From assembly GCA_016191165.1 (NCBI GenBank), contig JACPPF010000071.1:52058-116057 (forward strand): a stretch of 64,000 nt of DNA. Reading direction: 5' to 3'. The DNA is from Planctomycetota bacterium. GTDB lineage: Bacteria > Planctomycetota > Planctomycetia > Gemmatales > Gemmataceae. Below the pieces are notes generated by a model. It was not told where the DNA came from, did no database searches, and worked only from the letters and a program-made list of their open reading frames with translations. Shown in pieces: positions 41,606 through 49,817 of the stretch (the first letter of the stretch is position 1; each line of letters opens with the position of its first letter). The translations under genes and the position numbers were made by a program.

Positions 41606-42796
41606 ATGCTCCCGATCTCGAAAATGGCCGCTGCCGTGCAACCCTCCGCGACCCTGGCCGCCGGGGCGAAGGCGCGGCAACTGAAACTTGAAGGCAAGAC
41701 CGTCTACGACTTCAGCCTGGGCGAACCGGACTTCAACACGCCGAAGCACATCTGCGACGCCGGGTACAAGGCGATGCTCGATGGGCACACGCACTACACC
41801 GCGGCGGCGGGCATTGCCGAGCTGCGCGGCGCAATCGTTCGCTGGTATAAGAAAACTTACGGATACGACTTCACCCCGGAGCAGGTGGTTGTTTCCAATG
41901 GCGCCAAACACTCGCTGCACAATGCTTTGGCCGCGACAGTTGGGCCCGGCGATGAGGTCATCATTCCAACGCCGTACTGGGTCAGCTACAGCGACCTCGT
42001 GCAGATGACCGGCGCCGCCTATTCGCTGGTGAAGACAACCGAGGCGAACGGCTTCAAACTTACGCCGGCCCAGCTTCGGGCCGCGGTTACGCCGCGCTCG
42101 CGGCTCGTCATGCTCAACTCCCCCAGCAACCCGACCGGAAGCGTTTACACGCGCGCCGAACTGGAAGCGCTTGCCGATATCGCGCTCGAAAAAAACCTCG
42201 GCGTCATCAGCGATGAAATCTACGAACAGCTCGTCTTCGGCTCGGCCAAAGCCACCTGCTTCGCGACGTTGAGGCCTGGGCTGGCGGACAACCTCATCAC
42301 CATCAGCGGCGTGTCCAAGAGCTACGCGATGACCGGCTGGCGCATGGGCTGGGCCATCGCCCCCTTGCACGTCGCCAAGGCGATGGGAAACGTACAAAGC
42401 CAGGAGACCAGCAACCCGTCGAGTATCAGTCAATATGCTGCGCTCGCCGCTCTTGACGGCGACTCCGCCTGCGTGGAAACCATGCGCAAGGAATTCGAGG
42501 CCCGGCGCGATCTGGTCTGCAAGCGGCTCAACGACTTGCCTGGCATTCGCTGTCCGATCCCCGACGGCGCGTTTTATGCGTTCTTCAATGTCGAATCCTA
42601 CTTCGGCAAGACTTTACGCGGGCACCTGATCACCGACAGCACGAGCTTTTGCGCGGCCGCCCTGGCGACCGTGCATGTCAACATGGTGCAAGGCGCCGCC
42701 TTCGGCGCGGAAGGCTACGTTCGCCTCTCCTTCGCGACGAGCCGGGAACAGATCAACAAGGGAATTGACAAACTCGCGGAATTCCTGGCCGGTTAG
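41606..42796 (+). CDS. Class I aminotransferase (aspartate aminotransferase-like)
   Basis: The 396-residue PLP enzyme shows DFSLGEPDFNTPKHI, THYTAAAGIAELRGAI, VVSNGAKHSLHNALAATVGP, IPTPYWVSYSDLV, MLNSPSNPTGSVY, and the PLP-lysine line SGVSKSYAMTGWRMGW. These match the I-gamma group of aspartate aminotransferases (AspC/AspB), which may also use prephenate. The C-terminal GAAFGAEGYVRLSFATS has the substrate-carboxylate Arg. The cyclodeaminase-like gene follows about 100 bases later, so a link in amino acid metabolism is possible. Confidence 0.93.
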   Translation: MLPISKMAAAVQPSATLAAGAKARQLKLEGKTVYDFSLGEPDFNTPKHICDAGYKAMLDGHTHYTAAAGIAELRGAIVRWYKKTYGYDFTPEQVVVSNGAKHSLHNALAATVGPGDEVIIPTPYWVSYSDLVQMTGAAYSLVKTTEANGFKLTPAQLRAAVTPRSRLVMLNSPSNPTGSVYTRAELEALADIALEKNLGVISDEIYEQLVFGSAKATCFATLRPGLADNLITISGVSKSYAMTGWRMGWAIAPLHVAKAMGNVQSQETSNPSSISQYAALAALDGDSACVETMRKEFEARRDLVCKRLNDLPGIRCPIPDGAFYAFFNVESYFGKTLRGHLITDSTSFCAAALATVHVNMVQGAAFGAEGYVRLSFATSREQINKGIDKLAEFLAG

Positions 42797-42802
42797 GTTT
42801 GT

Positions 42803-42850
42803 GTTTAGCCGCTCGCATTTGCTGAGCGGGTGGGGATTGTCCCGTTCGCC
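42803..42850. repeat. Palindromic repeat (GCCGCTCGCC family, degenerate)
   Basis: The arms tttagccgctcgcatttgct and gttcgccaaaggcaaac are degenerate relatives of the repeat at 15215-15286. Confidence 0.6.
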
Positions 42851-42898
42851 AAAGGCAAACCGACAATCGACAAGAAAACGGGCGGCATCGAGGCAAAC

Positions 42899-43855
42899 AT
42901 GCCATTCCTCCTGCTCAACGAATCCGACGTGCGCGGCCTCCTGACCATGGATATGGCGCTGGAGGCGGTCGAGGAAGGACTGCGCAAGGTCGGGCTCGAT
43001 GAGGCCATGAATATTCCGCGCGCCCGGGCGCAAACCGACCATGCGATGCTGCACGTCATGTCGGCGTCGGCTAAAACGCTTGGCGTCATGGGGTACAAGG
43101 CGTACACGACCTCGCGGCGTGGGACCAGCTTTCACGTCGGCCTGTTCGACGGCAAGTCCGGCGAACTCACGGCGATCGTGCAGGCCGACTACCTCGGCCA
43201 GGTTCGCACCGGCGCCGCCAGCGGCGTTGCCACCCGGCTGCTGGCGCGACCGGAAGCCGCCACCGTTGGGCTTTATGGTGCAGGAAAGCAGGCCCGGACG
43301 CAACTCCTGGCCGTCTGCCAGGTCCGCGCGATTAAGAATATTGCCGTATACGCGCGCAACCCGGAAAACCTCAAGACGTTCTGCGAGCAGATGGCGCCGC
43401 TGTGCCAGTGCCCGGTCGAACCCGCGGCCCGACCCGAGGATGCCGCCCGGGGCAAGGATATCGTCATCACCGCCACCAGCAGCCGGGACCCCGTGTTGCT
43501 GGGTGAATGGTTGGAAAACGGCGCCCACCTGAATATCATTGGCTCGAACTTCCTGGCCAAATCGGAGATCGACGTCGCGACGGTGCGGCGCGCCCAGGTC
43601 ATCATCGTCGATGGAAAGGAACAGGCCCACATCGAGGCCGGTGATTTCCGTGAAGCGATCGACACCGGCGCGCTGCTCTGGAAGGACGTGCGCGAACTGA
43701 GCACCCTCGTCGCCGGCCGCTGCAAGGGGCGCGAAACGCCCGAACAGATCACCCTGTTCAAATCGCTGGGTCTGGCGATCGAGGATGTCGCCACCGCGGC
43801 GAAGGTGGTCGCTCGCGCCAAGGAAAAAAACGTGGGGCGCTGGCTGGAGTGGTAG
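42899..43855 (+). CDS. Ornithine cyclodeaminase/mu-crystallin family protein
   Basis: The 318-residue protein has LLLNESDVRGLLTMDMALEA, the line GYKAYTTSRRGTSFHVGLFD with the active-site Lys, ADYLGQVRTGAASGVATRLL, and VGLYGAGKQARTQLLAV for NAD binding. ITATSSRDPVLLGEWLENGA and NIIGSN complete the family pattern. Members include ornithine cyclodeaminase, alanine dehydrogenase and ketimine reductases; the exact substrate is open. The ATG at 42899 has AGG six bases upstream; an earlier in-frame start at 42830 lies in a repeat. Confidence 0.9.
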   Translation: MPFLLLNESDVRGLLTMDMALEAVEEGLRKVGLDEAMNIPRARAQTDHAMLHVMSASAKTLGVMGYKAYTTSRRGTSFHVGLFDGKSGELTAIVQADYLGQVRTGAASGVATRLLARPEAATVGLYGAGKQARTQLLAVCQVRAIKNIAVYARNPENLKTFCEQMAPLCQCPVEPAARPEDAARGKDIVITATSSRDPVLLGEWLENGAHLNIIGSNFLAKSEIDVATVRRAQVIIVDGKEQAHIEAGDFREAIDTGALLWKDVRELSTLVAGRCKGRETPEQITLFKSLGLAIEDVATAAKVVARAKEKNVGRWLEW

Positions 43856-43856
43856 T

Positions 43857-44000
43857 TTAGCCGCATTACCGGTCGTCAAGCGGAGCGATACCAGCCCCAC
43901 GCGCAGGCGTGGGGTTCGGGCAGCCTCGCAAAACCCCAGCTTGCGCTGGGGACTGGTCCGTTGGTCAAGTGCTCTTCGACGAACGGTATCGCGGCTAAAC
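43857..44000. repeat. Nested palindromic repeats
   Basis: An outer pair, tttagccgcattaccggtcg and gaacggtatcgcggctaaac, encloses an inner pair, accagccccacgcgcaggcg and cccagcttgcgctggggact. One repeat family appears to have inserted in another. Confidence 0.75.
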
Positions 44001-44050
44001 GATGGGGTGATCGAATACGTCGTGTGAAGTATCCCAATCGGAGGTTTTCA

Positions 44051-44455
44051 ATGAGATTGCAACGAATTGTCCTGACGGGCATCTTTTTCATCGCCCCGCT
44101 GGCCCTTGCTGCCGACGACCTCGGCAAGTTGCGCGCGATCGACGCCAAGGGTTTGAAAGTCGATTTCGCGAAGGGGCGCGTGAGCGAACCGAGGGTTTTC
44201 ACGAGTGTCGACGAATTCGACAAAGCGTTCCCGAAAGCCGGCGCGGTCAAGAAGCAGGTTGATTTCACCAAGGAAAAGCTGGTCTTCTTTGCGTGGGGCG
44301 GTTCGGGGCAGGATCGGCTTGCCGGCAAACTCAGCGAAGACGGCAAAACCGCGGCCTTCGCCTACACACGAGGGCGCACGCGCGATTTTCGCCGGCACGT
44401 CCAGCTGTTCGCGGTTCCGAAAAACGCCGTCGTCAAGGTTCAAACCGTGCGGTGA
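44051..44455 (+). CDS. Small secreted hypothetical protein
   Basis: No family is recognised. The 134-residue product has a signal peptide (MRLQRIVLTGIFFIAPLALAA) and then a compact beta-rich part (KQVDFTKEKLVFFAWGGSGQ, RTRDFRRHVQLFAVPKNAVV). GGAGG lies before the ATG at 44051. It is followed 84 bases later by the fusion enzyme, also exported, but a common function is unproven. Confidence 0.75.
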   Translation: MRLQRIVLTGIFFIAPLALAADDLGKLRAIDAKGLKVDFAKGRVSEPRVFTSVDEFDKAFPKAGAVKKQVDFTKEKLVFFAWGGSGQDRLAGKLSEDGKTAAFAYTRGRTRDFRRHVQLFAVPKNAVVKVQTVR

Positions 44456-44539
44456 ACCGGCGTGCAAGCGGCTCGCCTGCACGAGTTTTTACTTATTGGC
44501 ATCAGGTTGCGCGGGGTTGATAACAGGAGTGCTTTGCTC

Positions 44540-46531
44540 ATGCGAAATTCGGTTCGGTGGTTGGCAGTGCTTTTCGTCCTCAGCATGGCGCTGAACGCTG
44601 TTCGCGGTCAAGATATCCCGAAGATGAAGTTCAACGACGTGCGCGAGGTCGCGCCCGGCGTCTTCTTCCGCTTCTCGTCGATCAGCGCGACCGACAAGAA
44701 CGTCGTCTTCGGCGGGTCCAACAACATCTGGATCGTGTTCGAGGATTACGTCATGGTCTACGACGCCAACTTTCCCAAGGAAGCCGGCGACGTCATCAAG
44801 GCCATACGAAAAACAACCGATAAGCCGATCCGCTATGTAATGGACTCCCACCACCACGGCGATCACGCCTATGGCAACGCCGTGTTCGCCAAACAAGGCG
44901 CCACGATCATCGCGTCGGCCAACACCGCTCGTTTGCTCCGCGTCAACGGGCCCAAAGAATTCGCCGAGGCCGGCAAGGGGCCGACCGGACGCAAGGACAT
45001 CGCCGACAGCTACCTCAAGGTCCCCGACCTGATCTTCGATCAAAAGCTCGTCTTCGAGGACAAGAAGCAGCGCGTCGAACTGTTGTTCCTGGGCCACGCC
45101 CACACGGCCGGGGATGCGATGCTGTATTTGCCGAAACACAAGATCCTGTGTACCGGCGATGCCTGCACAAACGGGCCTTACAATTACACCGGCCATTCCG
45201 ACACGGCGTCGTGGATTCGCGTCATGGAGAAGGCGCAACAACTCGACGTGAAACTTGTCTGTCCCGGGCATGGGCCCCTGACAGGCAAGGACGTGCTCGC
45301 CAAACAACGACGGTACTTCGTCGAGTTGCGTGCCCAGGTCAAAAAGGGCATCGACGCGGGCAAGGACGTGGAGGACATCATCAAAACCATCGACATGCCG
45401 TGGCACAAGGAATGGACCGGCATCGAGGCGCGCGAGCGCACCGAAAACATCAAGTACGTCTTCGACGAGCTCACGGGCCGGACGATGCCGTGGGACCTCG
45501 TCGAGGACTTTGGCATTTACGAAGGAATCTCGCCGACAAAAAGCGACAAGGGCTGGACGGCGCCCAAGAAGATCGTCGTTCCCGCGTTCATGCCAGCACG
45601 GCTGGCTGACCTCAAACGCATCGCCCCGGACGTTTTCTTCATTCCGGTCAAGTCGGCGGACGAGGCGGCGAAGGAAGCCGTCGGCGCCGACGCGGTGCTG
45701 GGCTTCTGCACGGCCGACATCGTCAAGGCCAATCCGAAACTGCGCTGGATTCAGGTCGGTCATGCTGGCGTTGAAACGGATTTGGTGCCGGCGGTTGTCA
45801 ACAGCAAGGTCACGCTCACCAACACCGCGCGCCTCTACGGCCCCAACGTTGCCGACCAGGCCATGGCGCTTCTGCTCGCCTTGACGCGTGGCTTGGCGCC
45901 GGAGTTGCATCGCAAGGCCGCGATTCCGCTGCCGCTGGAACGCTGGAAGCGATTGAAGAACGCCTCGAAGGCGCAGGAGTTGCACGGCAAGACGATGCTG
46001 ATTGTAGGTCTGGGGGGCATCGGCACGCAGATCGCGCGGCGGGCCGAGGCGTTCGGCATGCGCGTCATGGCGATTGATCCGAACCTGGCGATGATCAAGC
46101 CGACATTCGTTTTCAGCCTGGAGCCACCCGCCAAGTTGATGGACCGGATCAAGCAAGCCGACGTCGTCGTGCTGGCCTGTCCTTTGACGGCCCAGACCAG
46201 GGGCATGTTCGGCAGCGCGCAATTTGACGCCATGAAAAAGTCGGCGTACTTCATCAACATTGCGCGCGGCGGATTGGTGATGCAGAAGGATTTGCTGGCC
46301 GCGCTGAATCAAAAGCGGATCGCCGGCGTCGGCCTCGACGTGACCGATCCCGAGCCGTTGCCTGACCGCAACCCATTGTGGACGATGTCGAACGTCGTCA
46401 TCAGCCCGCACCTGGGCGGACAGTCGGACGGCGCGCGCGATCGGCAATGGCGGCTCTTCCGCGAGAATGTGCGCCGCTTCGTCGCCGGCGAGCCTCTCCT
46501 TTGTGTCGTGGACAAGGCGAAGGGGTTTTGA
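44540..46531 (+). CDS. Exported fusion of metallo-beta-lactamase fold and 2-hydroxyacid dehydrogenase
   Basis: The 663-residue protein starts with a signal segment (residues 1-23). Residues about 25-310 are a metallo-beta-lactamase-fold domain with VMDSHHHGDHAYGN, LFLGHAHTAGDAML and KLVCPGHGP, the usual zinc ligands. Residues about 350-660 form a D-isomer-specific 2-hydroxyacid dehydrogenase with MLIVGLGGIGTQIARRA for NAD, INIARGGLV (catalytic Arg), VGLDVTDPEPLP (Glu) and VISPHLGG (His). All three catalytic positions are present. The combination of both folds in one exported chain is unusual. CAGGAG lies ten bases before the ATG at 44540. Confidence 0.85.
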   Translation: MRNSVRWLAVLFVLSMALNAVRGQDIPKMKFNDVREVAPGVFFRFSSISATDKNVVFGGSNNIWIVFEDYVMVYDANFPKEAGDVIKAIRKTTDKPIRYVMDSHHHGDHAYGNAVFAKQGATIIASANTARLLRVNGPKEFAEAGKGPTGRKDIADSYLKVPDLIFDQKLVFEDKKQRVELLFLGHAHTAGDAMLYLPKHKILCTGDACTNGPYNYTGHSDTASWIRVMEKAQQLDVKLVCPGHGPLTGKDVLAKQRRYFVELRAQVKKGIDAGKDVEDIIKTIDMPWHKEWTGIEARERTENIKYVFDELTGRTMPWDLVEDFGIYEGISPTKSDKGWTAPKKIVVPAFMPARLADLKRIAPDVFFIPVKSADEAAKEAVGADAVLGFCTADIVKANPKLRWIQVGHAGVETDLVPAVVNSKVTLTNTARLYGPNVADQAMALLLALTRGLAPELHRKAAIPLPLERWKRLKNASKAQELHGKTMLIVGLGGIGTQIARRAEAFGMRVMAIDPNLAMIKPTFVFSLEPPAKLMDRIKQADVVVLACPLTAQTRGMFGSAQFDAMKKSAYFINIARGGLVMQKDLLAALNQKRIAGVGLDVTDPEPLPDRNPLWTMSNVVISPHLGGQSDGARDRQWRLFRENVRRFVAGEPLLCVVDKAKGF

Positions 46532-46574
46532 ACGTGTTTGAATCGCACTCACCAAAGGCGACCGGCCAAACGGG

Positions 46575-46943
46575 CTAAAAATCCTTGCGCTCCAGGATCG
46601 TGCCTCCCTCGCGTTCGATCGCGTTGACGATGGCCGCGATCAATTCGTCGGCCTGGCGGTTCACCTTGTTCAGGCCCATCTTGCCGATGAGAAGGCCTGG
46701 GCTATTTTTTTCGAGAATGATTTCGTTGGCGTCCGAGTACGAACCGGTGGAGATCTCGAACGCGCAGTACGGCGCCAGGGCGCCGGCGAGGAAACTGCCC
46801 AACATGCTCCCCTTCGTCGCCGTGAAGCGATTGGCCCCCTCGCCGAGCGGCGTCAGCGAATAGCCGAGGTCCTGGGCGGTTCGCCACGCGAGCCTCAGGC
46901 CGGTTGCAGCGTCGAGTTTGGTCAGCAGTTTGGTTCCAGGCAT
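46575..46943 (-). CDS. Conserved hypothetical protein
   Basis: No family is recognised. The 122-residue product has no signal peptide. It contains a GSMLGSFLAGALAPYCAFEI segment that may be a weak hydrophobic stretch or core strand, and a KVNRQADELIAAIVNAIERE helix at the end. The layout suggests a small single-domain alpha/beta protein. Confidence 0.7.
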   Translation of the reverse strand: MPGTKLLTKLDAATGLRLAWRTAQDLGYSLTPLGEGANRFTATKGSMLGSFLAGALAPYCAFEISTGSYSDANEIILEKNSPGLLIGKMGLNKVNRQADELIAAIVNAIEREGGTILERKDF

Positions 46944-47024
46944 GGCATTCTCCGTGGCGGATCGGTTTCTACCATCATAGGCGCCGATTCAGCCCAGCGC
47001 GGCGCGCTGGCATTTCAGTTTCAA

Positions 47025-47086
47025 GTAGGTCAGGCTTTCTAGCCTGACGTTTGCCGGGGTTTGTCAGGCTAGAAAGCCTGACCTAC
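47025..47086. repeat. Perfect 24-bp inverted repeat (GTAGGTCAGGC family)
   Basis: The arms start with gtaggtcaggctttctagcc and end with ggctagaaagcctgacctac, each 24 bases, around a 14-base spacer. This is the best copy of the family in the window. Confidence 0.9.
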
Positions 47087-47132
47087 GACATGCGGGTCGG
47101 GGGAATTTGTCCGCACTTGCCGAATTTAGTGG

Positions 47133-47162
47133 TTGACAAGACGGTTTGCGCCTGGTTATTGT
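47133..47162 (+). promoter_or_regulatory. Candidate promoter of the pilM-like gene
   Basis: TTGACA (47133-47138) and TATTGT (47157-47162) are 18 bases apart, about 100 bases before the start codon. Confidence 0.4.
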
Positions 47163-47264
47163 AGATGAAGGGTGAGTGGGTTATCTCGACAACGTATCGA
47201 CTCGCATGTCCGCCGATAAAAGGCCAGTCGGCCTGTTTGGTGATTTTCATATCGGAGAATTTTC

Positions 47265-49697
47265 ATGGCTGCGCGAATTCCCGCGGTGTGGGGCATTGAC
47301 CTTGGCCAGAGCGCGCTCAAGGCTATGCGTCTGGAGATGAAGGACGGCCTGGTCGCCGCCACGGCATTCGACTACATCGAACATCCGAAAATTCTCAGCC
47401 AGCCTGACGCTGATCCGGATGAACTTTCGCGCGAGGCGCTTAACCAGTTCCTGTCGCGCAACAAGATCAAGGGCGATCTGATCGCCATCAGCGTGCCGGG
47501 GCAAAGCGGGCTGGCGCGCTTCGTCAAGTTGCCTCCCGTCGACGAGAAGAAAATCGCCGACATCGTCAAGTTTGAGGCCAAGCAGCAGATTCCTTTCCCG
47601 CTTGAAGAGGTCGTCTGGGATTTTCAACGCCTCAACAAGGGCGATATCATCGACGGCCTGGCCCTGGAAACTGAAATCGGCCTGTTCGCCATGAAACGCG
47701 ACATGGTCACGCGGGCCATTCGTCAATTCAAGGAAGTCAACGTCGAGGTCCACCTCGTTCAGATGGCGCCGCTCGCCCTGTGCAATTTCCTCGCCTATGA
47801 CCTGCTCGGTAAAGGCAACGACGCCCCAGGCGACGATGGTGAAGACTCCAACGAATGCGTCGTCGCCCTCGAGATCGGCACCGATAACTCCAACCTCGTC
47901 ATCACCAACGGCGGACGCATCATCTGGCAGCGTCCCATCCCCATCGGCGGCAACCATTTCACCCGCGCCCTTACCAAGGAACTCAAGCTCACCTTCGCCA
48001 AGGCCGAGCACCTGAAGAAAAACGCGGCCAAGTCGCCGGACCTGAAGAAGATTTTGTCGTCGTTGAAGCAAGTGCTCAACGATTTCGTCGGTGAGGTGCA
48101 GCGCTCGCTCGGGTATTTCACCAACACGCACCGCAATGCGCAGATTCAATACATGGTCGGCCTGGGAAATGCGTTTCGGCTGCCGGGCCTGCAGAAGTTC
48201 CTACAAGAAAAACTGCAGCTTGAGGTCCGCAAGTTTCAGAGTCTCGAACGCGCGACCGGCGAATCGGTGACCACCGCCCCGACGTTCAAGGAAAATATCA
48301 TGAGCTTCGGCGTCGCCTATGGCCTGGCGCTGCAAGGGCTCAAGGAAGCCAAGCTGCAAACCAATCTCCTACCCTACGAGGTTCGGCTCGAGCGCGTCAT
48401 TCGCGGCAAGAAGCCCTGGGCGGTGGCGGCGGCGGCGTGTCTGCTCTTCGGGATGTTCATGCTGGCCTTCGCCCGCGGCATGGAGAAAAACGCGGTCACC
48501 AATGCCGCGGTCAAGGGCAGCAAGCTTAAACTCGAAAACAAGGTCAAGGACGCCAAAAAGTTGGCCGACGATCGCAAGGCCGCCGAGGACGAACTGAAAA
48601 AACACCTCGACAGCCTCGATCAAATCGGCGCCGGCGCCAACGAACGGCTCAACTGGCAGATGCTGCACCAGTACGTCAACCTGGCCACGCCGCAACCCAA
48701 CGGCGACCGCCTGCCCATTGAGGTCGCCCTGAAACCGGTGAAAAGCCTTTACTGGAACAAGGACGCACAGGACGCCTTTGTCACCTTTGAGAAACAGAAG
48801 CTGGGCCAACTCAAGGACAAGTCGCCATCGGACATGACCAAGATTGAACACGAACTCAAACAGAACCTCATCCAGATCAACGTCGCCGGCATCAATGCCA
48901 TGTATTCTGACGATTTACTACCGTTTTTCGCCAAGATTTACGCCGACGGCAGCCAGCTCCCTGGCATGACAGATGAAGAGAAAAAGGTGGTCAAAGCCTA
49001 CGTTGACGACAAGGAAAACGAGGCCAAGCAAAAACTGCTCCCGAAACAAGGTTGGGTTGTTGAGGTACGTGGTTACACTTACTTCAAGAAAGGCGAGAAG
49101 TTCGTGGATGACACCATCATAGCAAACCTTAATGATCCAAAGTACTTCATACAGAAGCATCCGGCTTTCAATGATCTCAAACAACGTGTCCAATCTCGTG
49201 TCAGCTTTTTGCACCTGTATAAGAACGTCACTGAAAAGTCGCCGGTTCCTGGCCGATTCAAGATTATTGGCCAATCCAATCTGCCAGTCCTCGTCAAAGG
49301 CCTGACCGGCGGGACAGGCGGAGGCAAGCCAGGGGGCATCGGTGACGGGCCTAACGTCGGGAAAATCGGCGGTACCCCAGGGCAACCGGGCGACCAGAAA
49401 GAAGGCGAGAAAAAGATTAATCGCGATGGCTGGCGACCCATCGGCGAAGTCGCCTCGTCAATCTTCGTCGGTGGCGGCGGCGGTGGCGGCGGGCAGCCGG
49501 GCCTAGGGAATATCCCCGGCGGACCCGACAAGAGCAAAGGGAGCAAGGATTTCCCCAGCGGAAACGCCCCCAAGGGAGACACGCCCGGCCTCGCCAACCC
49601 CAACGCCGTGCCGCGCACCGAGTTCGTCATCCTCTTCATCTGGCGGGAACCGATCGCCTCCCAGGAAGTGATCGAATTCGGCACGACCGAAAAATGA
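47265..49697 (+). CDS. pilM: PilM-like pilus/secretion platform protein with Gly-rich tail
   Basis: PilM is the actin-like ATPase of type IV pilus platforms. Residues 1-350 of the 810 match it: VWGIDLGQSALKAMRLEMKD, LIAISVPGQSGLARFVKLPP, DIVKFEAKQQIPFPLEEVVW and VVALEIGTDNSNLVITNGG. A membrane helix follows near 385-405 (VAAAACLLFGMFMLAFA), then a coiled-coil-like part, as in PilN, and a long C-terminal region with Gly/Pro-rich linkers. So PilM and PilN-like parts may be fused. GGAG lies before the ATG at 47265. Two large membrane proteins follow in the same direction. Confidence 0.8.
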   Translation: MAARIPAVWGIDLGQSALKAMRLEMKDGLVAATAFDYIEHPKILSQPDADPDELSREALNQFLSRNKIKGDLIAISVPGQSGLARFVKLPPVDEKKIADIVKFEAKQQIPFPLEEVVWDFQRLNKGDIIDGLALETEIGLFAMKRDMVTRAIRQFKEVNVEVHLVQMAPLALCNFLAYDLLGKGNDAPGDDGEDSNECVVALEIGTDNSNLVITNGGRIIWQRPIPIGGNHFTRALTKELKLTFAKAEHLKKNAAKSPDLKKILSSLKQVLNDFVGEVQRSLGYFTNTHRNAQIQYMVGLGNAFRLPGLQKFLQEKLQLEVRKFQSLERATGESVTTAPTFKENIMSFGVAYGLALQGLKEAKLQTNLLPYEVRLERVIRGKKPWAVAAAACLLFGMFMLAFARGMEKNAVTNAAVKGSKLKLENKVKDAKKLADDRKAAEDELKKHLDSLDQIGAGANERLNWQMLHQYVNLATPQPNGDRLPIEVALKPVKSLYWNKDAQDAFVTFEKQKLGQLKDKSPSDMTKIEHELKQNLIQINVAGINAMYSDDLLPFFAKIYADGSQLPGMTDEEKKVVKAYVDDKENEAKQKLLPKQGWVVEVRGYTYFKKGEKFVDDTIIANLNDPKYFIQKHPAFNDLKQRVQSRVSFLHLYKNVTEKSPVPGRFKIIGQSNLPVLVKGLTGGTGGGKPGGIGDGPNVGKIGGTPGQPGDQKEGEKKINRDGWRPIGEVASSIFVGGGGGGGGQPGLGNIPGGPDKSKGSKDFPSGNAPKGDTPGLANPNAVPRTEFVILFIWREPIASQEVIEFGTTEK

Positions 49698-49817
49698 CTT
49701 GGCCCCTGTCGGTGTTTTTATTTCCGGTGTTCGTTTCAAACCGCAGTACCGCAGGCGTCGCGCCAACCGGATAATCCGCCGCTGAGGTTTCCCACTCGTA
49801 CTCATAAAGGTGGCATC

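Larger units (their letters stand above)
46944..47264. other. Gene-free stretch of 321 bases
   Basis: It holds the palindromic repeat at 47025-47086 and the candidate promoter at 47133-47162; no gene was seen. Confidence 0.6.

Noticed and set aside
42830..42898. Earlier start for the cyclodeaminase-like gene
   Set aside because: The added codons lie in a repeat, and the family starts at MPFLLLNESD.
44489..46555. Long open frame on the minus strand opposite the fusion enzyme
   Set aside because: Its composition is the mirror of a high-GC coding sequence and no family pattern is visible, whereas the plus strand encodes two complete enzyme domains.
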